A stretch of DNA of 64,000 nt, taken from contig CACCMS010000001.1 of NCBI GenBank assembly GCA_902547175.1, forward strand, positions 1-64,000. Direction: 5' to 3'. Positions 25,155-34,202 of this stretch are shown piece after piece. Numbering within the stretch: the stretch's first letter is position 1; each line of letters opens with the position of its first letter. This DNA comes from Rhodospirillaceae bacterium. Its GTDB lineage: Bacteria > Pseudomonadota > Alphaproteobacteria > TMED109 > TMED131. The translations under genes and the position numbers were made by a program. Under the pieces are notes generated by a model. That model was given only the letters and a program-made list of their open reading frames with translations, was not told the origin of the DNA and searched no databases.

Positions 25155-26756
25155 TTAATTTTCATTTATTAATTCTAAACTTTTTTTTATTTCATTTGAT
25201 ATATTGGGTATATAATATTTTACATCTTTATCTATTAAAAAATTTATTTCTTTTATACTCTCAATTATATTATGTGAGTTTTTTAAGTTACAAGTTTTAT
25301 AAAAAAAACTTCCAACAGAGAAATTAGATAATTGAGCATTTGAAAGTTTATGTAATTTTAAAATATTTTCACAATCTTGGTTGATAAAAAAATAACCTAG
25401 TGACGGAGTTAGTAGATAGTTATCAATTAATTTTCTTTCTATTAGAAAATTTATTACATTAATCCAATCAATAACCTGTGTATCGTCAAGTTTATTTCCA
25501 AAGTTAACTTGATAATTAAAATATTTTTTAGATGGAAAGAAAGAATTATAATAATATAGTTTTCCTAACATTTTATTAATTTCATTACTAATACTGTTAT
25601 CTAAATAAACACTTAAATGTTTATGATGATTTTCCATAAAGTGCCCATTTTGAAAGCCTTCGTAGTTTTTTTCTTTTATAAAATAGTACAAATCCAGAAT
25701 GTTAATATTATAGTTAGCTACAGTAGATAAAATTGTATTTTTAAAAAATTTATAATTCAAATATCTGCCCCATTCTATATCATTTCTACTTTCAGATTTA
25801 TAAATATTTAATTCAGCATTAGTAGGAACAAATACAAAGGTAATATCAGAATTATAATTCTGTTTTAAAAATGTTATTCTTTCTAATATTTTTAGAAATA
25901 CATTATACATTTTAATATTATATGCTCCTTCAACTATAAAAGTACTATCAACATAAGTACCATCTTCTAAAAGTGCTTTTGTAGCTTTTTTATTTATATT
26001 AAATTTTACATTATATTCAAAATATTTATCTAATTTAAAATTATTGAATAATTCTTTTTTAATAGAAAAATTAAAAACCTCCTTTGAAAACGCTTCTTTA
26101 ACAAAATTTAGATAATCTAATTTATATTGTTCCTTATTTAAAAATATATTTTTACTTTTTGATTTAGAGGTTTGTGAAAATAATAGAGTATTATATTCTC
26201 TAAGTGTGTCTTTTGAAAAATCATTATTAAAATTTAAAAAAAATAAAATATTTCTAAAGTTATAACCTGTTTGTGCAATTTGCTCTATTAAATATAGACT
26301 TGTAAGTAAACCATTGCCACCACAACCAAGATTAATAGCACTTTTATTTTTAAAATTATTTGAAAATATACTTTTATCTGAGATAGAATTGTCTACAACG
26401 ACTGAGTCACCTAGGATAAGAAAATCATGTTGCTTTTTTTTCCATACATTATCATTATTTCTAAATCCATATCTATCAAAATTTACTAGATTAGTTGTAT
26501 TTTTTAAAGGTATTGTCCCCAAAGGCGTAATCTCAGGTAATTTTATATTTGTGTTTTTAGCAAGTTCATAGGCAGTTTGGAAACATAATAAAGGTTTTTT
26601 TGGATTATTGGTATTTTCTAAAAAATTAATCTTTTTATTATTTTCTTGTACTTTAGTATATACTTTATTTAGGTTTTTAAATGATATGGCCAGTATATAT
26701 CCACAAATAATTGCAAGCATTGTAAAAATAATATATTTACTTATTTTTTTTATCAT
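25155..26756 (-). CDS. Membrane-anchored SGNH-hydrolase-like protein
   Basis: 533 residues from ATG 26756 (a TTG at 26774 is a weaker option). One N-terminal helix (about 5-27), then a presumably periplasmic domain with FLILGDSVVVDN, the GDS block of SGNH/GDSL esterases, NLGCGGNGL as the Gly/Asn block and NGHFMENHHKH (about residue 378) as a candidate Asp/His region. It resembles alginate- or polysaccharide-acetylation helper proteins (AlgX/AlgJ type). It starts 25 bases from a divergent acyltransferase, so the pair may modify a surface glycan. Confidence 0.7.
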   Translation of the reverse strand: MIKKISKYIIFTMLAIICGYILAISFKNLNKVYTKVQENNKKINFLENTNNPKKPLLCFQTAYELAKNTNIKLPEITPLGTIPLKNTTNLVNFDRYGFRNNDNVWKKKQHDFLILGDSVVVDNSISDKSIFSNNFKNKSAINLGCGGNGLLTSLYLIEQIAQTGYNFRNILFFLNFNNDFSKDTLREYNTLLFSQTSKSKSKNIFLNKEQYKLDYLNFVKEAFSKEVFNFSIKKELFNNFKLDKYFEYNVKFNINKKATKALLEDGTYVDSTFIVEGAYNIKMYNVFLKILERITFLKQNYNSDITFVFVPTNAELNIYKSESRNDIEWGRYLNYKFFKNTILSTVANYNINILDLYYFIKEKNYEGFQNGHFMENHHKHLSVYLDNSISNEINKMLGKLYYYNSFFPSKKYFNYQVNFGNKLDDTQVIDWINVINFLIERKLIDNYLLTPSLGYFFINQDCENILKLHKLSNAQLSNFSVGSFFYKTCNLKNSHNIIESIKEINFLIDKDVKYYIPNISNEIKKSLELINEN

Positions 26757-26781
26757 ATGTGAATAATAGCTCAAATATAAT

Positions 26782-27852
26782 ATGAATATACAAAAAAGTT
26801 ATGGTCTAGATATAATAAGAATAATTGCAGCCCTTTTTGTTCTTATTCCACATTTAATATTAAGTTTTTCTGAGAATAAAGCTTACACTGATAACGCTTA
26901 TATAATTTCTTCGATTGGTGTAGAACTTTTTTTTTGTTTAAGTGGGTATTTAATATGTAAACAAGGCTTATACATAACTAATTCAAAAAGATATTTATTA
27001 AAAAATACATTTATTTTCATTAAAAGAAGAATTCTTAGAACCTGGCCTGCTTATTTTTTTGCACTTATTTCATATATTTTTTTTTATAGATACTTTGAAA
27101 ATGAATTAATACTTTATTTTTTTTTCTTACAAAATCTTTTTTACCCTATGGCATCGAATACTTTTTTTTCTGTTTCATGGTCAATTTGTGTTGAAGAATT
27201 ATTTTATGTAATTTTTCCGATTGTTCTTAGCATCATAGCTTTTATATTAAGAAAAAGAGAAATACAAACAAAACTATTAATTATTGTTACATGCTTGATA
27301 ATAATATTAGTAATTTTTTTTACAAGAATTAACCTAAATTATAATGACTGGGGAAGTGAAATAAGAAGAGTTTCTTTATTAAGGTTAGATGCAATTGCAT
27401 TTGGAGGCATAAGTTATTTTTTTTTTCAAAAATATGTAAATTATAAACACTTAAAATATTTAGTTATATTATTAGGCATTAGTTCTTTAATATTTGTATA
27501 TTATTATTTTGTATTATATCTAAAAAATAACAGTTTTGAAAATTTAATAATTGCTAGTAACTTAATTTTTTATCATATTTATCTATTTTGTATTAGTTTA
27601 ATATTTTTATTAGATAAAACCATTAAAGTAACTAATATTTTTGCTAAAAATATAATATCTGAGCTAGCAAATTGGGCCTATCCTTTATATCTAATGCATA
27701 TACTTATAATTGACTTAATAAAAAGTTTTAATATTGAAAACTTACTAATAAATATAGTTTTAATTCTTTCTATAAATTTTTTTACAGCACACATAATTAG
27801 AAAATATTTAGAATTGCCTTTTATAAAGATAAGACCTAATTATTTGAGTTAA
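26782..27852 (+). CDS. Acyltransferase 3 family membrane protein (OafA-like)
   Basis: 356 residues with about ten helices. The N-terminal GLDIIRIIAALFVLIPH has the family R-x-x-A-x-x-V-x-x-x-H pattern with the catalytic-type His, followed by GVELFFCLSGYLI and FSVSWSICVEELFYV. Transfers acyl groups to surface sugars or peptidoglycan. It is divergent from the SGNH-like gene, a pairing seen in O-acetylation systems. Very AT-rich. Lies between two decayed att sites. Confidence 0.88.
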   Translation: MNIQKSYGLDIIRIIAALFVLIPHLILSFSENKAYTDNAYIISSIGVELFFCLSGYLICKQGLYITNSKRYLLKNTFIFIKRRILRTWPAYFFALISYIFFYRYFENELILYFFFLQNLFYPMASNTFFSVSWSICVEELFYVIFPIVLSIIAFILRKREIQTKLLIIVTCLIIILVIFFTRINLNYNDWGSEIRRVSLLRLDAIAFGGISYFFFQKYVNYKHLKYLVILLGISSLIFVYYYFVLYLKNNSFENLIIASNLIFYHIYLFCISLIFLLDKTIKVTNIFAKNIISELANWAYPLYLMHILIIDLIKSFNIENLLINIVLILSINFFTAHIIRKYLELPFIKIRPNYLS

Positions 27853-27867
27853 CTTATAAAATAGTAT

Positions 27868-27908
27868 ATGCGTTTCAAGAGGGGTACTTTTAACAACTCA
27901 GGTATTCT
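27868..27908 (+). repeat. Decayed tRNA-Ser att core
   Basis: CGTTTCAAGA...TTTTAACAACTCAG follows the layout of the tRNA-Ser core (GGTTTTCAAGACCGG...TTTCGACCACTCAG) with several changes, in the same orientation as the clear copies. It separates the acyltransferase cargo from the next genes. Confidence 0.45.
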
Positions 27909-27948
27909 ACAAGTTATTTTAGATAAATTTTAAACTATTTTAAGTAGT

Positions 27949-28395
27949 TTATTTCTTATAAAAACCTACTGCACAAGCTAAATTGTCTACTTTAGTTACT
28001 AATAAAGTTTTATCAAATATTTTAGTGTCGCCAGTAGTAAATCTTGGCACTTTTATATTAACTGAACTTACCTTTCCTTCGGAAGCGTTTTTAACAATTA
28101 AATCTGCTATATTTACTCCTTCTGAAACGCTTTTTTCTCTGCTTAGTCCAGTTAAAGTAGGATGGCTATACATTGTTCCAGAATCAATATGATAACAAAG
28201 CGTGTATAAATCTTTATAAATAAAACCACCTGCACCTTCAGCAAATAACTCTAGAGCAAGAGATTTATCTAACTTAAGTATATTTACAGCTCTTTCTAGC
28301 ATATTTTCTGCTTCTTCTTTAGTGCCAAAATCTGTAGCATGAGTATTGAAACACATTACAATACTAAAAGTTAAGTATAAAAAAGTTTTTTTCAT
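27949..28395 (-). CDS. Secreted single-Cache-domain protein
   Basis: 148 residues from ATG 28395, which has AAAAGGAG upstream; a longer frame to 28434 lacks support. Signal peptide to about residue 20. The rest, with FIYKDLYTLCYHIDSGTMYSHPTL, IVKNASEGK and ACAVGFYK, is the sCache_2 pattern of small-molecule sensing domains. Unlike chemoreceptors it has no membrane or signalling part, so it is a free periplasmic binding module. Confidence 0.8.
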   Translation of the reverse strand: MKKTFLYLTFSIVMCFNTHATDFGTKEEAENMLERAVNILKLDKSLALELFAEGAGGFIYKDLYTLCYHIDSGTMYSHPTLTGLSREKSVSEGVNIADLIVKNASEGKVSSVNIKVPRFTTGDTKIFDKTLLVTKVDNLACAVGFYKK

Positions 28396-28447
28396 TATCA
28401 CTCCTTTTAAAAAAGTTTTTAAAGTTAAATACACATATATTATTTAA

Positions 28448-28939
28448 TTAAATTTTATAATCGCAAGTTCCTATTGTAGCTAATTTATTATTTGGTAAAT
28501 ATTTAACTGTATAACTGCATTCGCCACTTATCCCTTTATATTTTCCAGTACCACCTATAATGGTTTGTTTGCCTCTTCCCTTACTACCAGTATCTGCTGT
28601 TCCTTCTTTTCTAATATTATAAGCAAATGTTTTATCACCTGTTCCTAAATCTGTAGATTCGCAAAATGCTTCAAGAGCAGAATTTTTACTTTTATTTTCT
28701 TTTTTGCTAAGAATTATACAAGTGGTTTCAGAATTCTGACCAACTTGATATAAACTTCCTTTACTCTTCACTACTATAGATATCCCTTCAAGTTTACCAC
28801 CAGTAACAGTTCCATTTAATGTATTAACTTTTGCAAGGTTATGAGACCCAACATTTGAATATTCATATGAGCCTTCTTCACTAAAAGCATTAAAAATAAA
28901 AAATAATAATAATGTTGTAAATGAGAATAAAAATTTCAT
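28448..28939 (-). CDS. Small secreted family protein, subfamily C
   Basis: 163 residues: signal peptide, Gly/Ser-rich strands, TADTGSKGRGKQTIIGGTGKYKGISG and C-terminal ECSYTV...GTCDYKI in separate blocks. The IGGTGKYKGISG element is the clearest link between this family and allene-oxide-cyclase/dirigent-type barrels. Four Cys. More distant from subfamilies A and B. Confidence 0.7.
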   Translation of the reverse strand: MKFLFSFTTLLLFFIFNAFSEEGSYEYSNVGSHNLAKVNTLNGTVTGGKLEGISIVVKSKGSLYQVGQNSETTCIILSKKENKSKNSALEAFCESTDLGTGDKTFAYNIRKEGTADTGSKGRGKQTIIGGTGKYKGISGECSYTVKYLPNNKLATIGTCDYKI

Positions 28940-29017
28940 AAGTACTCCTATTTAAATAAGTATACTTTAATATAAAAATATTAATAATATATGATAAGTA
29001 GAGTTATATAATTTAGT

Positions 29018-29105
29018 TAGCAACTCCCATTTTATGGGACACAAATTAAGGACACGTTTTTCTGTCTCTGGCTTTCAATACCCGAGCTTTCAACTTTTAT
29101 CCTTT
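29018..29105 (+). repeat. Decayed tRNA-Ser att core
   Basis: GGCTTTCAATACCCGAGCTT at about 29069 then TCAAC matches GGTTTTCAAGACCGGAGCTT plus TCGAC at 21 of 25 positions, preceded by a GGACACG-like remnant of the T-arm side. Same orientation as the good copies. Old integration scar. Confidence 0.55.
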
Positions 29106-29151
29106 ACATTCAATATAATCAAGGTTTAGTAAACCTCATTAACGTTATTTA

Positions 29152-29595
29152 TTAATTGATACTGTCTAAAATAACATCTTGTTTTTTTATTTTACTACAA
29201 TAACCTGCATCCAAGTTTTTGCCTATTTTTCTTTTGTAACAATTATTACCCCCATCTATATTACAAAATTCATTACTTACAATACTCTTAAAACTTAGAT
29301 AGCTTATTTGCTCAGAGTTTTTTTCTAATACAAAATTTACCCTACATTTATTATTACTACATTTTTTTTGGTTAGGAAAAATATTTCTTAAAATATAACT
29401 ACTATCAGTTACTTCAAATTCTTTGATTTTATTCCATTTATTCTCTATAATTATGTGAGCTTTTGAGAAACCTACAATTGGCTCAGATATTTTAAAAAAA
29501 AAAGTGTCACATTTAACAAACATTGTTTTTGAAAATAAATTGTATGAAATAGATAATAGAAAGAATATTAAAAGTAAAAAATTAAATTTTTTCAT
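29152..29595 (-). CDS. Secreted Cys-rich hypothetical protein, 147 aa
   Basis: Signal peptide (1-22) then a basic domain with eight Cys (FVKCD, KKCSNNKC, NEFCN, NNCYKRK, AGYCSK among them), suggesting several disulfides. Not recognised; lacks the GTGK block of the larger family. Between two decayed att sites, so probably cargo. Confidence 0.6.
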   Translation of the reverse strand: MKKFNFLLLIFFLLSISYNLFSKTMFVKCDTFFFKISEPIVGFSKAHIIIENKWNKIKEFEVTDSSYILRNIFPNQKKCSNNKCRVNFVLEKNSEQISYLSFKSIVSNEFCNIDGGNNCYKRKIGKNLDAGYCSKIKKQDVILDSIN

Positions 29596-29689
29596 ATTTT
29601 TATAATAAACAAAAATATGAAAAATAATATTTTTTTTTACTAATTTTATTAACTGCTTAACAGTAAATAATACAGAAAAAAGTTTGGAC

Positions 29690-29830
29690 TTTCAATGTTG
29701 CCAAGACCAAAGCTTTAAACACTCAGTAAACTTACAGAGCCTCTAAAGCTTATTTGGCATTATAGATATTTAAAAAACATTTATATGAAATCCACGGCTC
29801 TTAAAACGTTAATATGAATCATTTATTTTG
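29690..29830 (+). repeat. Decayed att core followed by an R2 repeat remnant
   Basis: CCAAGACCAAAGCTTTAAAC then ACTCAGTAAACTTACAG (29701-29736) is a worn copy of the tRNA-Ser core and its tail. It is directly followed (29734-29826) by an R2 remnant with AGAGCC ... GGCTCT replacing the AGAGTC ... GACTCT arms of the intact repeats: a compensatory change. The 338-base gap 29596-29933 holds nothing else recognisable. Confidence 0.6.
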
Positions 29831-29933
29831 AAGATAGAAGGGCATATCTAAAATAAATATACTAACTCATTAAACGTGCTATTATGTTTAATATTTATTA
29901 AATAAATTTAATTTTTATAAATGAAGTTATATA

Positions 29934-30680
29934 ATGGCTAATAAATCTGTAATAGTAACAGGTGCTAGTAAAGGCATAGGAGCAGCTACCGCATATCTTC
30001 TTGCTAAGAACAAATTTAATGTTGCTATTATTTATAAAAGTTCAGATAAAGAAGCAGAAAAAGTATTAGCAAAATGTAATAATTATTCTAATTGTATACT
30101 TATAAAAGCAGATGTGACTAATGATAAAGATTGTAAAAATATTGCTAAAGAAACAGAAAAAAAACTTGGCCCTGTAAATATTCTTATAAATAACGCTGGA
30201 AAAACAAAGTTTGTTGATTTCCAAAACTTTAAGGGATTAAATAAAAAAGACTTTTTAGATATTTATGAAGCTAATTTAGTGAGTGTTTTTCAAATGGTAA
30301 GAGCTTGTGAGAAATCTTTATTAAAAACTAAAGAACCTAAGATAATTAATGTTTCATCAATAGCAGCTTTAGGAATGGGTAGTTCTATTGCATATGCATG
30401 CTCAAAGGGGGCATTAAATTCATTAAGCCTTTCATTAGCTAGGACGTTAGCTCCTAAAATTACTGTTAATTCTATTTGTCCTGGTTATGTAGAAACTGGA
30501 TGGCATGGTTCTTCTAAAGAAGTTTATAAAAAATCTAAAATTAATGAAAAATTTGTACCACTTAAAAAATCTGCTAGACCAGAAGATATAGCTTCTTATA
30601 TCATGTGGTTTGTAACCTCTAAAAATTTAATTACTGGTGAAACTATTTATGTAGATGGGGGTTATCACCTAAAAGCATAA
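29934..30680 (+). CDS. SDR-family oxidoreductase (FabG-like)
   Basis: 248 residues: TGASKGIG cofactor loop (8-15), NNAGK, VSSIAALG with the catalytic Ser, AYACSKGA with Tyr-x3-Lys, and CPGYVETGW. A classical SDR; C-terminal GETIYVDGGYH is the usual ending. Substrate unknown. Lies inside the island between old att scars. Confidence 0.9.
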   Translation: MANKSVIVTGASKGIGAATAYLLAKNKFNVAIIYKSSDKEAEKVLAKCNNYSNCILIKADVTNDKDCKNIAKETEKKLGPVNILINNAGKTKFVDFQNFKGLNKKDFLDIYEANLVSVFQMVRACEKSLLKTKEPKIINVSSIAALGMGSSIAYACSKGALNSLSLSLARTLAPKITVNSICPGYVETGWHGSSKEVYKKSKINEKFVPLKKSARPEDIASYIMWFVTSKNLITGETIYVDGGYHLKA

Positions 30681-30695
30681 TTCCTTACTCAAAAT

Positions 30696-31241
30696 TTATT
30701 TATTTTTTACGCATTCTACTGGTATATATGCACCTATCATATCTCCAAGAGTAAAACCACACTCTGGGTCTCCCATTGCATCATTTTCTCTTATACACTT
30801 ACCATTTTTATCAAGGTTGATAAATTTGATATTATGTGAACAATAACTAATACAAGCTCTTTTCTTTAATGTTCTATTTTTATTTCCTTTAGTTATTAAT
30901 ATTTTATAATCTTTGCAATAACCACCCTGTCTAGGTCTAATTAATAAAATATCAATTTCCCCAGATGTATTATTTTTTTTATTTTTCCATTTAAGAGACT
31001 CATGCGTGTCTAAACTAAATAATGCTTTTAATACTGCTTCACTATGCAGGCATTTATCTTCTTTAGACAAGCTCCAGCTAAAAGTATTTGCAATCATCCC
31101 TAATAATTTTAGAGGATTTTCATCATTCATATTTTCTACGTTAAAATTTCCATCCTTCACAGATGGAGCATTACAAAAAGTTTCACTCAAAACAAATGGT
31201 GCTAAAAAAATAAAATGAATAATTAGTATAACTTTAGACAT
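30696..31241 (-). CDS. Secreted surface-antigen-like (17 kDa antigen type) protein
   Basis: 181 residues with a signal peptide ending VLSE-T. Pattern LKALFSLDTHESLKWKN, TSGEIDILL, GGYCKDYK and KKRAC follows the C-terminal domain of rickettsial 17 kDa-type surface antigens (W-x-N, GxI, YCR-Y, AC). Ten Cys in all. Last gene of a five-gene overlapping envelope operon; its ATG overlaps the previous stop by 8 bases. Confidence 0.65.
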   Translation of the reverse strand: MSKVILIIHFIFLAPFVLSETFCNAPSVKDGNFNVENMNDENPLKLLGMIANTFSWSLSKEDKCLHSEAVLKALFSLDTHESLKWKNKKNNTSGEIDILLIRPRQGGYCKDYKILITKGNKNRTLKKRACISYCSHNIKFINLDKNGKCIRENDAMGDPECGFTLGDMIGAYIPVECVKNK

Positions 31242-31722
31242 TTTGTATTATCCAGTTGTCGTTATTATTGCATGCTGTTATATAATTTAGTCTCTTTTTA
31301 TTTTTATTTTTTATAATTTCTTTGTAAGAAACACATTGATTATTTTTCATATTAAACCGTCTAAGAACTTTAATTTCGCCAAAAACTTTTTTTTTACTAT
31401 CATTCCATACACTTGTTTTTCCGACTTCTAAATAATTTACAGCAATGTAAATAGCTTTAAGGTGTTTTTCTTTATTTTTATTACTTAAAGAATTCATTTT
31501 TTTAAGTGTATTTATGGTTAAAATTCTAAATGCAGATGAGATAATAAAAGTAGAAATAGATTGATTTATCATTAAATCAGTTACATCTATTATTTCCTCA
31601 TCTTTAAAATTATAATTTAAAATTCCATAATTTTTTTCATCAGCTACGCTGGAATATTTATTTGTTTGAGTGCTACATCCCATAATATTTAACACAACAA
31701 TTATTAATATATAATTTCCCAA
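31234..31722 (-). CDS. Lipoprotein with surface-antigen-like C-terminus
   Basis: 162 residues, start TTG at 31722 giving a short signal and lipobox IMGC. The C-terminal half SVWNDSKKKVFGEIKVLRRF, NQCVSYKEII and ITACNNNDNW matches the same surface-antigen pattern as the downstream gene (W-x-D, GEI, C-x-SYKEI, TAC, W). Fourth gene of the operon, overlapping both neighbours. Probably anchored in the outer membrane. Confidence 0.65.
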   Translation of the reverse strand: MGNYILIIVVLNIMGCSTQTNKYSSVADEKNYGILNYNFKDEEIIDVTDLMINQSISTFIISSAFRILTINTLKKMNSLSNKNKEKHLKAIYIAVNYLEVGKTSVWNDSKKKVFGEIKVLRRFNMKNNQCVSYKEIIKNKNKKRLNYITACNNNDNWIIQNV

Positions 31723-32033
31723 CCTACACCTTCTTCATAACACATAATACCAGTTTTTTTAATATAGCCGCCTTCATCTAAATCATAAATATCAAAGAAA
31801 AACTCTTTACAACTATCGTCAAGTTCTTCATTGAAACTTTTAATTGATGTATCATCAGAACACTTCAATATTTGTATATTGTCTTGTCTGTATGTTTCCA
31901 ATGTAGATATTATTTCAATCGTACAGTTATTTTTGTCACTACTTTTAATAGAGAATTTTCTATCTTTATAGTTAGTGCAAGATACAAGATTTAGAATTAT
32001 AACTAAACTAACGACTTTCAATAATATAGTCAT
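31704..32033 (-). CDS. Small lipoprotein, 109 aa
   Basis: Signal with lipobox LVSC (residues 16-19), then a short acidic domain with four further Cys. It overlaps the upstream LPP20-like gene by 26 bases and the downstream lipoprotein by 19. Third gene of the operon. Not recognised. Confidence 0.65.
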   Translation of the reverse strand: MTILLKVVSLVIILNLVSCTNYKDRKFSIKSSDKNNCTIEIISTLETYRQDNIQILKCSDDTSIKSFNEELDDSCKEFFFDIYDLDEGGYIKKTGIMCYEEGVGWEIIY

Positions 32034-32478
32034 TGAAACTTTTTATTAGTGCTTTATTTAAAGATATTTTTATGTAAGTTCTATATCTATTTTGTTTTGT
32101 TTTAAAAATTTCTTTCTTTTCTTCTTTAAATCCTCTAGTAGAAAAATTTTCAACAATAATATTAATATCTCCTTCAGATATTACTCTATCATTTATAGAT
32201 GACACTATAAAATTAGAGTTCAATAATCCTTCTAGTTTCTGAGCTAAATTATTAATTGCTAACATTTTAGATTTTTCTAAAGATAGTTGCATATCAGGAG
32301 ATATTGCAGTTGCTACAGCATACAAATTATTTTCGTCTTCATCTGAAGATTCTATAAACCAATTTGGAACTTTATCATCTAAATCATTATCTAGTTTTAG
32401 ATATTTATTAGAACAACTTACTGTTAAAAGAGAACATAAAACAAAAATACTTATAATATATTTTAGTTTTAATTTCAT
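32008..32478 (-). CDS. LPP20-like lipoprotein
   Basis: 156 residues from ATG 32478; a TTG at 32502 is possible but adds no signal. Lipobox TVSC, then VPNWFIESSDEDENNLYAVA, in the style of LPP20-family lipoproteins (PxW at the start of the mature domain, NLYAVA, then helices with AINNLAQKLEG). Homologues lie near flagellar or envelope genes, but none are here. Second gene of the operon, 14 bases after the membrane-protein stop. Confidence 0.7.
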   Translation of the reverse strand: MKLKLKYIISIFVLCSLLTVSCSNKYLKLDNDLDDKVPNWFIESSDEDENNLYAVATAISPDMQLSLEKSKMLAINNLAQKLEGLLNSNFIVSSINDRVISEGDINIIVENFSTRGFKEEKKEIFKTKQNRYRTYIKISLNKALIKSFNDYIIESR

Positions 32479-32492
32479 TTTTAATACCACAG

Positions 32493-33305
32493 TCAATTCC
32501 AACGTTTAGTAAATTTATTACATGTTGCAAGTGGAAGCTTTTCAATATTTGGTTGTCCTCCATTTGGCATACAAGCCGCCTTAGTGTCTGCATATACTAT
32601 AAAGTTTCCCGCTGCACTTCTTAGAGAAACTTGACCAGACCAAAATACGCAATTTGCACAAACCGGCCTTTTTGTACTATCTTCTTTCATTTTTGGTTGC
32701 ATAATCGTCTCTTCTTTTACTTTTTCTTGTTTTGGTTCTGAATAAGAGGAAGAATTATCTATAGTGCTCGCTTCTTTTTTTGGAGTACGATAACTACTTG
32801 GCTCTTTTCCTACTTTTAAGTTACTATTGACTTTAGTGTTTAACCTATCAAAAAAACCTTCGCCTTGTCCTCTTGAACTTTTTACTGAATTAGCAATATC
32901 AATTAAGAACTTCAAAAAGAAATAGAAAACAATTAGAAAGAAAAATAAAAATATATAGGTAACTGGGTCATCAATAAAAAATTCTTTAAAATTAAACTTT
33001 GATTTACCAGCTAAAATATCTGCCAAAGATATCGTACAACAACCACTATATAAAATTAGAAAGTTAATACCAAAAACTTTTATATTTAAACTAGGTAAAT
33101 CATGATAAAAGTTTTTAAATTTCTCTTTGTTGCTAATCCTATTTCTTATTTTTAATCCTTCTCTAAGCAAATTAGCAGTTGCCATTATTATTTCTCTAGT
33201 AAAATTAATATAAGCAATAGATTTTAATTTTTTAAATAAGAATATTGATAGAGCTATAGCAAGTAATATATTAATAAAAGCACTATAATCTTGAAAAAAA
33301 CTCAT
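32493..33305 (-). CDS. Membrane protein with Cys-rich C-terminal domain, 270 aa
   Basis: Three hydrophobic segments (about 8-25, 75-95 and 112-137), a polar Ser/Lys/Glu linker (145-215), and a C-terminal domain with RPVCANCVFWSG, KAACMPNGG and ATCNKF: five Cys, with C-x2-C, that could bind metal or form disulfides. First gene of the five-gene operon, so likely the organising inner-membrane component for the lipoproteins that follow. No known family recognised. Confidence 0.65.
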   Translation of the reverse strand: MSFFQDYSAFINILLAIALSIFLFKKLKSIAYINFTREIIMATANLLREGLKIRNRISNKEKFKNFYHDLPSLNIKVFGINFLILYSGCCTISLADILAGKSKFNFKEFFIDDPVTYIFLFFFLIVFYFFLKFLIDIANSVKSSRGQGEGFFDRLNTKVNSNLKVGKEPSSYRTPKKEASTIDNSSSYSEPKQEKVKEETIMQPKMKEDSTKRPVCANCVFWSGQVSLRSAAGNFIVYADTKAACMPNGGQPNIEKLPLATCNKFTKRWN

Positions 33306-33367
33306 AATTTATTCCTTATAACTTGTTTATTATAGTATATTAACTTTTAAATTAAGTACATTTATTA

Positions 33368-33425
33368 TATTTGCTATCTTCTTTTATTTATATTTAAGGT
33401 TAATTTTAATGAATATTATTAATAT
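33368..33425 (+). repeat. Remnant of the sequence flanking the integrase 3' end
   Basis: ATCTTCTTTTATTTATAT followed by AGGTTAATTTTAATGAATAT resembles the text at 51219-51265 just beyond the integrase stop (ATCTTCTTTTATTTATAT, AGATTAATCTTCATGAATAT). It may mark the place of a lost integrase gene. The remaining bases of 33306-33584 are AT-rich without features. Confidence 0.4.
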
Positions 33426-33584
33426 ATTGCAATTTAGGTTACTGTTTTATTACAAGAATTTAGAAAAGATTTAAGAATCTTAATAATTTTATTTATCTTT
33501 TTAGTTTTATTAATATATAAAATAAAAGTTAATGAATTTAATAGATATTTAATTAAAAAATTGATTATAATAGTATGTACAACA

Positions 33585-34031
33585 TTAGTTAATGTTACAT
33601 TTCTTCTTAAAAAAAGTTCTATCCCTAAAAAATTTTACAGCATATGGGCAGTTAATACCAATAAATTTTTTATATTTTCCTGTGCCTTTTATGAATTTAG
33701 ATGTTCCAACTCCAACATCCATGTCATCTGATTTTCTTGAAAAATTCAGCCAAAATTTATCATTTTCTTGATTTTCTGCATCACAGTAGCCCTTAAAGTC
33801 TGTTCCTGCTGTTTTAGATGAATACATATGCCCTAAACAAAACATAACTCCGTAATCTCCTTTAGAGTCTTCCCAGTTTGCTGAAGCCTTGAATTGGATA
33901 TATTTTTCGTCTTCTGAAAAATCAAAAACTTCTCTATCATTAAATTTAAAATAAATATTAAGGTTATAGGTTTCTGCATATAATAAATTTATATTAAAAT
34001 AAAAAGTTATTATAAGTAAAATAAATTTCAT
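33585..34031 (-). CDS. Small secreted family protein, subfamily B
   Basis: 148 residues: signal peptide to about 19, FKASANWEDSKGDYGVMFCLG, YCDAENQENDKFWLNFSR then KSDDMDVGVGTSKF, GTGKYKKFIG, INCPYAVKFF and KKKCNIN. All four family Cys are present. The upstream region (CAATTATCTGTTCATAA near 34062) resembles that of the paralogue at 37426, so gene and promoter were copied together. Confidence 0.78.
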   Translation of the reverse strand: MKFILLIITFYFNINLLYAETYNLNIYFKFNDREVFDFSEDEKYIQFKASANWEDSKGDYGVMFCLGHMYSSKTAGTDFKGYCDAENQENDKFWLNFSRKSDDMDVGVGTSKFIKGTGKYKKFIGINCPYAVKFFRDRTFFKKKCNIN

Positions 34032-34202
34032 AAAATAATCCTAACTGATTTAACTTATCCTATCAATTATCTGTTCATAAAAACTAACTGCCATTTTTAT
34101 TTGTCATAAATATCTATTTAGCTCTTAAATATTAATTTAAAGCTTATGTGTCATCATAATAACTACTAGTTTGTTTTTATATTAAATGATATATGATGAA
34201 TT

